In this document: positions 11,868 to 28,100 of the stretch, piece after piece
Numbering within the stretch: the stretch's first letter is position 1
Layout of the letters: each line of letters starts with the position of its first letter
From: Apostichopus japonicus
Taxonomy: Eukaryota; Echinodermata; Holothuroidea; Aspidochirotida; Stichopodidae
Length of the DNA: 64,000 bases
Assembly: GCF_037975245.1 (NCBI RefSeq)
Contig: NC_092561.1
Coordinates: 19,651,508-19,715,507, forward strand
Reading direction: 5' to 3'
The notes under the pieces: generated by a model
Database searches by the model: none
What the model saw: the letters and a program-made list of their open reading frames with translations, nothing else
What the model was told of the DNA's origin: nothing
Program-made: the position numbers and the translations under genes

Positions 11868-12010
11868 TGAAAACCGAACCTCGTTCTTGGATGAAAACCC
11901 ACCTTACTATGACCCGGCCGGGTATCCAACCCGGAACCTCCCGATTGCTCAGCCTCATTTCATCGCTTCAAATGCCACCGCCTTCATCCACTCGGCCAAA
12001 GCCATTTATC
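11868..12010 (-). mobile_element. tRNA-derived SINE (family B)
   Basis: On the minus strand the sequence begins GGCTTTGGCCGAGTGGATGA, containing a perfect RNA polymerase III A box (TGGCCGAGTGG, + 11998-11988). It then has a B box GGTTGGATACC (+ 11931-11921) about 60 bp downstream, then GCCGGGTCATAGTAAGGTGG. The head resembles a Ser/Leu-type tRNA, but there is no proper acceptor stem and the sequence runs on into a non-tRNA body, so I call a SINE rather than a tRNA gene. Confidence 0.7.
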
Positions 12011-12404
12011 GGAGGTAAATAGTTAGTTGCATTTTATAATAATGTTGGTAAGTCTTTCAGAAAATTATCTGTTATGAAATGTCATCGTCGTGTTCACTAA
12101 TTATTTAATGACATAAGTTCCATGAAATTTCAGTATTTAAGTCAATGGAGTCCAATATTATCTTTTCGGGTGCATTTTCATGTCAGCTTGACGCAGGAGA
12201 CATCATCATACAGGTCGTCCCAAAATGATGGTTGATAACACAACTAATAATTGAATCCATTTGTTAATAAACGTTTCGCCCACCCATGGATATTAATTTT
12301 CAAAGAAGAAGAAAAAACCGCACACATCACCACTAATGGTTCAATATTAAGCCTGGCGGCAGATTACAGTTTCATATTAGGAGCCTGTTCGATGAAACGG
12401 CTGC

Positions 12405-12410
12405 TTTATT
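12405..12410 (-). terminator. Polyadenylation signal (AATAAA) of the sulfotransferase gene
   Basis: The minus strand reads AATAAA 47 bp past the stop codon at 12457, the right place for the 3' end of this transcript. Confidence 0.6.
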
Positions 12411-12456
12411 ACAGTCTTATTCCTTCGCGATAATAGATACAGCATCTTTCTTTGTT

Positions 12457-17183
<4,727 letters not shown>

Positions 17184-17229
17184 CTTCCCAGAGGATATTT
17201 TTAGTCTGTGGATAAAACATGACACTTGT

Positions 17230-18490
17230 TTATACTTTTAAGACTCAAATGACATAAAAAAATCAATTACATTTGAAGGATTATTTTAGACAGAATTTTA
17301 GTCTTTACATGTCATAGTCCAAGAAAAAAGCGCAAAATAAAACTAAATAAGCAAATTAAGATGTGCATAATTGAATTCAATTTTGGCTTTCGCTGGCTTA
17401 ACCTTCCCTTACTCCAGGAAATGGGCCGTTTTTGGTGGTCTGTGATGTCACCTGGATAGTGCTATAACAGAAATCGATTGCTTTATAAAGGTGCGGGAAA
17501 TTTCCGTCAAGTTTGGGTCACAGCCAGATGCAGATGGTCATTTTCTTTTCAAGTTTGTTGTTAATTTAATGAATACATATGACAAGAACAACGTGTTCCA
17601 CTGCATAGAGAAATCAATAGTTTACCTAATCAACCTAGATTCTATTCAGTCATTACATCATAACATATGCAACAATTTAAGATATATAGGCCTAATACGA
17701 TCTCCTAGAACTATTTAGCACCTGGGAACAGTAAAGCTTATCGTGGTAGCTAGTACGCAATACCCCCTGACTAAAAGTCCAGTACAAATTCACAGAATCG
17801 AGATCCTATTAACATTGGATGAGTTACTAGATTGCCGTGGCCGTGACGCGAATTCTTTACTATCACCGGCAATATTTACGTCCAACGTTATTAAACACAG
17901 TAAACGCCGTTTACGAACGGATCTGACCATGCAGTGTGTCAACGTATAGTAGTTGACCTCGGCATATTTCAGTGCGATGCAGTCCAGAAGCATGTCGGAC
18001 AACGGTACACACATACACACGTATTAACATTACGAAGAAGATATGCAGATTTGTATGCAGTTAAATTACCTTTCAACGAGTACAAATCCCAGCTATAAAT
18101 CTGCGTGACCTCGTGAACAACCGTACCTTGATATAGGCTAGGCATAATTAACTGTAGACATACAAATAGAATGGCTTTTAGATCTACACTATTATTTGTT
18201 TATAGCATGGCATGGGTATCAGACTTAGGAATACAAGTCAAAATATCTGAAGGTCAAGTCCATTGTGTTCATTAAAGATTATACAACACCTAATTATATT
18301 CCGGCCATTTGATTGGTCAATTGCTCGTCGATTGCTCGTCGTCCGCTCTATTGCACGCTATGATGATAGAACCATGCGTTATACTTTTCTGATAGCACTT
18401 TTTTCAATGGTAAGAGAGCAGAGAAACCTGTCTGTTCAAAACAATCTGTTGCATGAGTGCATTTTACATCAAATTATATCCAAATTTGAA
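17230..18490. other. Upstream region of the sulfotransferase gene and intergenic sequence
   Basis: No gene is supportable. It presumably includes the sulfotransferase promoter and any 5' untranslated exon. Short open frames are present on both strands without family resemblance. Confidence 0.4.
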
Positions 18491-18493
18491 GGT

Positions 18494-18677
18494 GTTGTAT
18501 AAAACAAATTTTGAATGGTTTCCTTTCGTGCAATATAGTGCAAATATTTCATTCGTCGAAAGATGTAATTTGTTCCATTCAACTCGGCTGCGCCTGGTTG
18601 AATGTAACATTCCACCTTTCATCTCATGAAATATTTGCACTATTGCACTCATAACCATTCATTATTTGTATAATAAC
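18494..18677. mobile_element. Fold-back MITE, ~185 bp
   Basis: The left arm (GTTGTATAAAACAAATTTTG, then GAATGGTTTCC and GCAATATAGTGCAAATATTT) is mirrored by the right arm (AAATATTTGCACTATTGCAC, then AACCATTC and TTTGTATAATAAC). Inverted arms of about 55-60 bp flank a centre that is itself partly palindromic (GTTCCATTCAAC / GTTGAATGTAAC). Confidence 0.75.
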
Positions 18678-18881
18678 CCACTAAAACCTGTTGAAAAACA
18701 ACGCATAGACCTGTGTACCTACAGCTGTATATCTATGGAACGCGAAAGGGGAAAACTTATTTCGCTATCGAAACCAAGTTTTGTGTTGTCTTAACTAAAG
18801 TTGTTGCTGTTGTTTTACCATGCTGTTGCTCAAACTCACGTTGATGTCTCAACTTCCGTTGCCTAAACTTGGAGTCGTTGT

Positions 18882-19125
18882 CGAAACTTAAGTTGTTGCC
18901 ATCCGCGCTGTTCAACAATTGCTCAACCACGTGATGTCAAAAATAGCTTTTCGCACGAAATTCAACTTGCGCCACATATGCTTACTACACGCACTTCGTT
19001 AATTAGTAATGTGGGTAGTCTAGCCCACGTAGCATGCATTCTCCTGCGCTGGTGATGTTTGTTGAATTTACATTACGTGGTTGTGCAATTGTTGAACAGC
19101 GCCGATTGCAACAACGTAAGTTTAG
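18882..19125. mobile_element. Inverted-repeat MITE, ~244 bp
   Basis: Arms at 18882-18936 and 19071-19125: GCGCTGTTCAACAATTGCTC then AACCACGTGATG on the left, against ACATTACGTGGTTGTGCAAT then TGTTGAACAGCGC on the right. The outer parts (CGAAACTTAAGTTGTTGCC / TTGCAACAACGTAAGTTTAG) also pair. It has no coding capacity. Confidence 0.75.
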
Positions 19126-19136
19126 ACTAGTTTAGA

Positions 19137-19890
19137 CAGGTAGGGTACATATATGATATTGGTAGGGTACAGATAGGAAACAGGTGGGATACAGATATGG
19201 TCATAGGCGTACGAGGCGGAGGGGGGCAGGGGGCAGATTGCCCCCCAAATTTCCAGAGGACAAGAAGTTCTGGCAAAAGTCCTGAAAAATTCGGGCAGCC
19301 TAAGAGGAGAAAAAATGAATAAATATATATAAATATGCAGTAACTTGCCCGAATTTTTGTTGAAATTTTTGCTCGACAATTCCGTGGAGAGCGTTTTGTG
19401 TTATTTGTTTTGTGACATTAATATTAATAAAGGCCTAATGATTTTCTTTATTTAAGCATCATGATGCCCGAATATTTCCGTGTAACACCACCGTAACCGC
19501 AGCTCATCAGGGCTACCACGTTTTTTGCAATATCGCCCAAAATTATTAACAGGAAAAATAAACTGTCCTATTTTTCCCCTTCAAAGTGATGTTACCATTT
19601 TTTCTTCTTCTAATTTACCAAATTTCTGGGGAAGAGTGAAATTCTGAAACGTGAGATTATAAAATAAAGAATTTTTAGATGCAACTTGCAAGGCCCCAGA
19701 AGTGCCATTTCCCGCAATCTGAGTGGCATTTCTTGCCAACAAATTTCTTGTACGCTACGCGCCAACCGATGGTGGCGCTCCGCTTAGATAGTGTCACGGG
19801 AACTTTCGGGCACAAAAGTTTCTGCCCCCCAAACTGAAATGGTCCCGTGCGCCTATGGATATGGTACAAATATTGGTACAGGTAGGATAC
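19137..19890. repeat. Short tandem array interrupted by the hAT-like element
   Basis: Units resembling GGTAGGGTACAGATAT (variants GGTGGGATACAGATAT, GGTACAGGTAGGATACAG) repeat from about 19138 to 19201 and resume at 19858-19890 on the far side of the transposon, showing the element inserted into a pre-existing array. Confidence 0.7.
19202..19857. mobile_element. hAT-like non-autonomous transposon with perfect 8-bp target duplication
   Basis: Terminal inverted repeats CATAGGCGTACGAGG (left) and, on the reverse strand, CATAGGCGCACGGGACC (right). The octamer GATATGGT occurs immediately outside both ends (19194-19201 and 19858-19865), the hallmark of hAT superfamily insertion. Sub-terminal G-rich/C-rich tracts (GGGGGGCAGGGGGCAG; TGCCCCCC) are also present. 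There is no transposase; short open frames inside are not convincing. The element at 46574-46908 has the same ends. Confidence 0.85.
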
Positions 19891-21735
19891 AGTAAAAGCC
19901 CAAGGGAGTTTCTTAATACTCCTCTTTCCGAAATGAACATATCTAATAATTTGGTATATGGGTAATTTTCTTTGTTTGTCATATAGTTCAGAGAAGTATG
20001 GTTATTAACGAAACGCAAAAAAACAACAAAACAAAACGTTAATGAACGTATTTTCTCTCGATCTTCTTTTCTTATTATCGATATTCATGATTAGTCTTAA
20101 TATTTAATCCTATGTGGTGTTGGGGATTTGTTCTAACTGCTATTGTCGTTCTCTGATGTCAATATTTCAACTCCGCAGAAATATGGGACACGATCGTGAG
20201 GGATGGGTATTTGATGGGTCGTGACTCAAGTCCTCGTGAAAGATGGGTCGTGAGGCCTAAAGAAAGTTCGCATATCGCTGATTTAGATAACTGTAAAATA
20301 GCTCCATGAGTTGTTTAATATTTTGTCCATAACATTGAATCCTCATAACAATATTGTTCTTGATTAGGCAACTCCATTTCAAAGAATGAAGCCGAATTTT
20401 TTCTTTAAAAATAAAAATTGTATGATTTTTAATACTAATATAGAACGAATTATAGTGTCTTGGCTATGAAATGATGAAAACTTAATCTTAACCTACACTG
20501 GGTGACATCAATTATGAAGGTGTCTAGCTGAGTTATATCATTTGACACAAAAAGACACTCCTGGGGACAGCTTGTCCACTAAAGCTCATCCCTGATATAT
20601 GTTTACTATATAAGCTAATTAGAATTGATTACCATGGGAATATTGACTATTCTGATGTGAGACTGTCAAAACAGCCAGTTGGGACAATTTACCAGTGTCA
20701 TGTTTCAAAGCACTCTGACTGTTAGTATAAACAGTTCATAACATTTATCTGATCGAAAAAATGAATATTCATAGATAAATGCTCATATATTAGCAGGTAT
20801 GAGCTTTTTCCACGAATTCGCGGAATATCCGTGATTTCTTTTCTACTGTACCTCGCGGACAAAGCCTATTATCCTAACACACTGTAGCATATGCAAACTG
20901 GAGCCTATACCGCAATATTTGAAAAGTTCCGTGATTTTTTTTTTACCCCAGGCTCATCCTTGTAATAGTCAGTAAAAGTGCTTTGAAGCAGGAAATGCAA
21001 GCACAGTTTATATATGAATAATAATTCTAGCTGCATGTTTCAAAAGTGAATTTGTTGGTCCAGTGGTATCATGCCAATATTCTCCCATGCAATGGTTCAT
21101 CTTGTAGTACAAAATACTGTGTTAACTGTATAAATTGCTACAAAAATAGCAATATATGTTCAAAGACTTGCTGCACGAACCCTCACAACTTTCATCAGTA
21201 ATGTCCACACACAAATTTCTTATACCTAAAACTGTCTCTACCAAGTGGGAACACACAATATTGGTTATTTTGTACTATTTTCTGATGTTCATTAAGTAGT
21301 GTATGACACCACACTGTGCACAGGTGTACAAGAAGCCAGTTACACCCCCTACTGAATAAACATGAACAAAAATAATCAATACCAACAAGGATCATACTTA
21401 TTGTAATTATTAATACAGTCGTAGCAAGAAAAAAAGAGCTATTCACATCTAGGAAAGTCATCATTTTTCCTTTTTTTTTAAATTTGGATCAAAATTTTAA
21501 AACACTACTCATAAAACCAACAACGAAACTTTAAACCTAAAAACTGAAGTTACAAATATATTTCTAGTTTTTCATTCAAGGCAGTCATTTTCACTCTAGG
21601 TTTGAGTTCTTCAGTGGCACTTATCTCCCAATGGCAAGAAAATGTCAGTCAGAAAGTAAAAAATCAATATATCAAAATTTCGTCATTGCACTATAAAGCT
21701 TTTTAACTTATAATAGAATACTCATAAAACATTGA
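19891..21735. other. Intergenic stretch downstream of the NPL/zinc-finger gene
   Basis: AT-rich. It presumably includes the 3' untranslated region of the minus-strand gene ending at 21736. No further gene is supported; an open frame at 21195-21464 on the minus strand lacks any recognisable domain. Confidence 0.4.
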
Positions 21736-22165
21736 CTATGAGTTTTTCAATCCTCCACGAAAGTACATGTAAGCTTCCTTGTGGTTATTCTTTAAGTGTC
21801 TCAAAAGATTGTCATTCCTGGCGAAACTTGATGGACACATTGGGCACTTGTGTGGCTTCAGTCCAGTATGAATAACCTGGTGACGCTTTAACAGTGACAT
21901 GGTTACAAAACTCTTCTGGCAAATCTCGCACACGTGATGTTTGGACTGCGTCGTTCCAACTCTAGAATGACTAGCTGCTCTTGGTGACTGGTTGGAGTAA
22001 AGATTTGTACCATCCGCTACAGAAAACACAAAAAGTAATAAAATAAATACATATTTAAATACATTCACACATCTAGGAAAGTTATCTCATTTGGTAAATC
22101 TATAATCAAATTCTACACGCTACTTATAAAACATCTACCTAGCTTTAATCTGCAAACTTAAACCA
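21446..22165. repeat. Direct repeat flanking the zinc-finger exon
   Basis: CACATCTAGGAAAGT at about 21446 and about 22068 starts two diverged ~90-bp copies (both followed by CTACTCATAAAAC / CTACTTATAAAAC and an AAACTTAAACC-type end). They bracket the final exon (22016-21736) at a distance of about 620 bp. Confidence 0.55.
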
Positions 22166-25100
22166 CAATATACTGTACTTCTACCTGCAATGTAATAGGA
22201 ACATGTAACAAAGTTTGGAAATGCAGAATTTTCTTTTAAACTTGTGCCAACTGCTACGAGATTAAAGCAGGATGGAGCTTTCTGACACCTTGGAGAAGAA
22301 TCGTCATCTCAACTCAGCTTTTACAAACTACGGTTATTATCAATAAACTCAAACGCCAAGAATCCGCAAAGTTTCAAACATTTTTGAAATCTACAGAGTA
22401 ACTCATGATTACAGACTGAAAAGTAAATGCAAGAAAAATGAAAGTCGACCGGTCGTTGAATATTCATTTTCAGGTTATCTAATGCCTGGTTGCGGTGAGG
22501 CTGAAGTGTAAGCACAGCTATGTGCTGCCTCGTCAGAAGGCTTTGAACAAGATAGATATGGCAACCATATATGCACAGTGAAAAATGGGATGTATAAAAT
22601 CATAATGAGTAAAAGTAAGTTGGCCTGATGTTTCGATCCTAGCAGGATCATCTTCAAAGGCTAAAGGACAAGTAACAGTAACAGGGACAAAAACACGCAC
22701 AGAATACAGACAGGTTAATGAGCATGGTGAACACAAAGATATAGATGTAAGGGCATTAGTAGACAAGGGATGGAGAGAAGAAAGAAAGAAACCAACAGGG
22801 GAAGAGGAGAGGTAGGAGATAAACAGTGGAGGGACAAAGAGAGGATTAAGGGAAAGGGGTAGGGAATAAACTGGAGAAGGACAAAGACAGAAAGGTGTGG
22901 AGAAAAAAAGGATGGAAGAGAGCTATGAGAAGAGGAGTGATTGGGAGGGGGGGAGGGGAGGAGGGAACAAATCATATTCAGACAGATAAAATATACACTT
23001 GAAGACTGTCATATACTGACCATGGTAAGGCACCGTAGAAGAAGATCCCATGCTTGATAGTGAGGGGGACCCTGCCGTTTGAAAGCTTCCTGTTAATCCA
23101 ACTGGCAACGGTTGATTTGCTTCCGTACCCTGAGATAATCCTCCTCTTGCATTTAACTGATGATACTTGTGAGATAATCCTCTGCTTGACAATCCTCTAG
23201 ATTTGACACGTTGACCTCTCGCCGGGGCCAATTGGTACCTTCCCAAAGTTTGAGAAGGTCGTCCTTTCCGACTGTTTTTCTGCACGGCGGAGTGCCTCCC
23301 TCTACTTAAATGTAAACTTTGTTGCTTTGCGTTTGGTAAGATTTGGTAATGATAAGCGTCGGTTGTGCTGGTTGACAGAGACGGTGACCAAGAGACGATG
23401 CTTTTTGTTCCTTGATTACCGGAGAAGTCCGGACTGTTCAGTGAATAATGACCGGTGCTTGCTATTGGTTGCAGATTATTCTGGACTTCCTCCACTTCAG
23501 TCATCCTCTGGTGAGCGGGCTGCTCAATAATTTTGAGGATTCCATCTCCAGATACGTTGTTATCAACGTCAGAGGTGAATTCCTGTTCGTCGACGGACAG
23601 ACGGCTAGAACTGTTTGTGTCTTCGGGGATTTGTACCAGCCACGAAGATGAGACAGTGTGAGAAGACTCTTCACCTTTAAGATAATAATAAAGTGTGGAT
23701 GGATGGATATATCAGTTATGTAGAGAACAGTCCCACATTTATATGTGAATGATGACCACATTAAAGGGTGTCACGACTCGCCCCACACCGCGTGCCGCCC
23801 TCTGTAAAAGTTTGCTTGCAAGTGAAGTTTATCTCTTGTCGCTACAAAATGCAGAGACAGTAATGAAATGTGATACCTTTTTATCATACTTTGACCTGAG
23901 ATGTCCATCGCTGTATCGTTTGTACACTGTGCTGAAGGTATTGACTGCAGCTGTATGTACTGACTGTACACTAGTGTCTAATTACAGACGGTAGCAAGCT
24001 GAGTGTGTATTTTCTGGGATCGATGGTGGTGTCTAACACTTCTGTTACACTTCATTCGAAACTAGGTCAGATTACCGGCATTAGACGTTCTTTTTGCGCA
24101 AGTCTTCACACCCTTTAAGTATATATGATCACAATTAGCAATGTCTGGTGTACAGAGGAACAACTTTCCTTGTTTCAAAACAACCAAAGGTATTGAACAG
24201 AGATTTATCGCATTTTAATACTTAGTTTTTTCATGGGATGTTAGGAAAATATTACAATGTATGCAGTTTTACAAAATAAAGAATAACCGAATTAAAGTCA
24301 CATCATTCCAAGGATAAACTTAGTCTCACATATTATAGATGGCTGCCAATGTTAGTAGTCGTAAAACATTTTGAGACTTGGGTGCTTTCAAAGAACACCT
24401 ACTAAACATAAGACCAAAACATGTATTTAATTTTGTTGCTAAAATAGTAACTCAAACACTTGGTTCTGCGCTTTTCCTGTTGGTTTGCTAGAAAGAGAAA
24501 GCACAAACAGATTTCGCTGAAAGTATAGTACTATTTTGTAAACTGAGCTATTCCACACTTTCTTGTGTACAAAACAGAATTAACCTCCTAATACAGGTTC
24601 ACTTGAAAATGTGGGCGAGCTCGAAGGTCAATGGTAAATCACAAGCCGTGCCCTTCTACAACTACACATTACCCAGACTACACAATATGAGCATTTAACA
24701 ATGCCCAACTCATTATGACTGTCCCAACCTTACCGCTCAATGCAATCACCTTTGCCCCGCAGAGAAACCACCCTTGCTAAGTAGGTAAGGTAAACCCACC
24801 AGTCATGACAATACTTTTAACTTTACCGTGGCTGGTTACTAATTTGAAACTTAGTCTTAACATTTAAGTCATTCGACATCTGCATACAGGATCCACTCGT
24901 GATTACTGATCATTGCATAAATTTGCGTGATTGGTCAATAACCAATAATGTCACTAAATCACTAACAGGAATGCTGTGTCCTCTTTGCACTTAAACAGTA
25001 ATTTATGACTTGGTTCTTCAAACAAGATTATTAAATGTGTAACACCAAAGAGATAGACGTAAGCAGTTTATTTTTCTCAAGTAATAAGTAAATTTGTAAA

Positions 25101-28100
25101 GTTGTTATACCTGGTTGGTATGACTGTAATTCCAGATTTGATAGCGACCCAGGTGTTCCCATAACAGTCTCACTGCTTGATGGGTTGCTTAGCGAAGCGA
25201 CAGGCGATGATGGTTCTTCCTTCACATCTATGTCTATAACACAAGTACATAGGAATGATTAATTGAAAACGAACTTTACATTTGTTACTTGAACTCGAAG
25301 TCTATTATCATTTGATATGTTAAAGCTGGAGCTTGTTTAAGTTTTTCAAATAATCTGTAAGAACTACTGCACGGCTGCAAACGCAAACCAGGCCATCCGC
25401 ATATGCGTTGGATTGACAACTTAACCAAATGGTCCCATCGTTCTGCTAACCAGATGATTGAAGATGGCAGATGTCGGAATAATATTAATAAGTGCTGTGA
25501 ACCTCATAATGTGCATAATCTTCGAGGAGGTCAACAGGCCAATTTGGCTTATGACTACTGATTGATTGTAAGAACTTTTGTAAAGAAAGCAACTCTCTTA
25601 GTTTGCCAGGAACTGGGATAAGTAAGTGCATATTGCCTTCAGGTCATTTCAGATACACCCTGTATTTGGTCTAACTTTTTTAACATACTTTGTGTTCTAA
25701 TAAAGCATTGAATAAACACTGTTTGAACACTTTGTTTGAAATATTTTGCAGTCTCTAACAGGTTCGCAACACTGTTGAAACATGATTGACACAGGAAATA
25801 TGTTACTGATGCAAAATATTGCACACTTAAAATAAACTAACCAGCAACAGGAAAGACAGCTTCCACATCCTCTACTTGCTCTGCTTTTACAGATTCAACG
25901 ATATAGTCCGGCTCATCATCTTCTTGAGGTTCAACAGTCCAATCTTCTACCAGCAAATCCTCTGATGATACAAGACCACCTTCAGAGGATGGCTTAGGTG
26001 AAGTACGCTGAGACTCTTGCAGAGATAACTTAGAAGAAGAGAGTTTACCATCTCGGGAAGATGTGTTAGATGATGTCAGCTCAGCATACTGTTCTGGAGT
26101 GGCATTCGGCAGTGGAGAATATGTATTATCAACAGAGACAATGTTGTCTTCTTGATTCTCATCTGTAAAAAATTAACAAAACATCTACTTAAACTGCATC
26201 TGCAAGCTTTTACAACTTGATAAACAGTCACTGTGGCAGAAAGGATTGTTCTTGCCCTAATTACACCAATAATTAGCAATTATCACAGAGCAAATTCACA
26301 AATCTGGGAAACATGATGCTGTGGGCGAAAGTGACCTTGCTACAACAGAAATATACTGATTCACTATCAGTAAAATAGCACAACACACTGAAACAACATC
26401 ATATTCTTAACATCAGCAGATAATCTGTTACACAACAAGCACTTTAAAAGTCAATGAAACATTTCAACCATGGGCAAAATATTGAGAAAGAAACATACCT
26501 ATGGAATACTCCTGCCATCCTGGTATCGATTGATCTTCTCCGGTATCGAGTTCCTGATCGATTCCCGGGTAGACAGTAGAGTAACCCATTAAATAAACCG
26601 TGCCTGAAGATAACAAAATAACAACGGTTTTAGGTTACATTAAAGATCAGAATTGGAATTTAATGTGCGTTTATACTAGTCTCCAATCAGGGTTGAAATA
26701 CAGTAGTTTAGGGAGTATTAATACTACTGCAACACTGTTAACAATGACATACTGTAGTATAGGGAGTATTCATACTACTGCATACACTGTTAACAATGAC
26801 ATACTGTAGTATAGGGAGTATTCATACTACTGCATACACTGTTAACAATGACATACTGTAGTATAGGGAGCATTCATACTACTGCATACACTGTTAACAA
26901 TGACATAGTATAGGGAGTATTCATACTACTGCATACACTGTTAACAATGACATAGTATAGGGAGTATTAATACTACTGCATACACTGTTCACAATGACAT
27001 ACAGTAGATACATATGGCCATCTGTCATTACCACAGAAATAGTACCGTATCCTGGCTACTGGGAGAACTGTGCGTGCACACTGCTTTATGTACAGTATCT
27101 CGCAATTAGGCAAACAGTGAAGGCACGCAAACTGACCCCTCTAACTGCCTAGGGAATATGTAGGCGATACTGTATGAAAACAAAATACGGAAAAGAACTT
27201 CGGAAAAAAGGCACTTTTTCCTGTGAGCAACGTTAACTTTACTTTCTACAGTAGTTAATCTCATTGTGAGAAATACTCTGTAGGTTTGGTAAAATTGTCC
27301 AAATTTATGTCATCAAAAAAAAACATTATTTACTGAGGAAGTTAAATGTAAGAAGAGCTGGACCTGATTAACTAATGTCACAGATGGCTACAGTACATGA
27401 ACAATACCATAAGAGACCAGCAAGCACCAAGGACAGTCCTTGGAACGGAACAAATCTCGGCTGCATATTAAACTTACTTGCTCCTTGGACCGAGAAAGCC
27501 ACCTTCTCCTGTGGCATTATCTTGAGGTCCAAATTCTGCTGATAGGTCGCCCCGTTAACCAGGGTACACAGTAAATACTCGGCATTGTTTGTTGTCATGA
27601 CGATATGGGAAAAGTTGCCTTCATTGTCACCTGACAGAGAGACAAAAGACTTAGTCAAGACATCAAGTTGTGAGGTTTCCTGCGATTCATATACATGAAC
27701 TTGATAGACCTAAATAATCATAATAATACAGTATCTGCTTTTTATATAGCCCTTTAATATACCAGCGATAGGTCTCAAAGCGCTTTACAGACGTTACATT
27801 ACCCCTGGTCAATGATAACCTGTCCCAGAGACAATCCCTCCAGTCGGCAGCAGTTATATACTGCGCCCTATGACAAATTACCTCACAGGTACCCATTTAA
27901 CCCCTGGGTGGAGAAAGGCTAGGGAGATAAAGCATCTTGCCCAAGGACACAATATAATGAACTAGGCAGGAATCGAACCAGCAATCCTTTGATCACAAGT
28001 CCGACGTCTTAGTCAATTGGCCACCACGCTCTCAACAAATAATATCTTACCTTGTCTTATAATACTCCCCTACGTACATGAAATATGGGGTTGATTACAC

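Noticed and set aside
11868-12010. A functional tRNA gene
   Set aside because: A and B boxes are present but no acceptor stem or intact cloverleaf, and the sequence continues into a non-tRNA body; called a SINE.
21195-21464. Hydrophobic minus-strand open frame of 89 residues
   Set aside because: No domain, no splice context and AT-rich sequence; hydrophobicity follows from base composition.
22715-22975. Ser/Pro/Leu-rich minus-strand open frame
   Set aside because: Translation of a purine-rich tract inside an intron.
26699-27008. CRISPR-like array
   Set aside because: The whole 52-57-bp unit repeats with no variable spacer.
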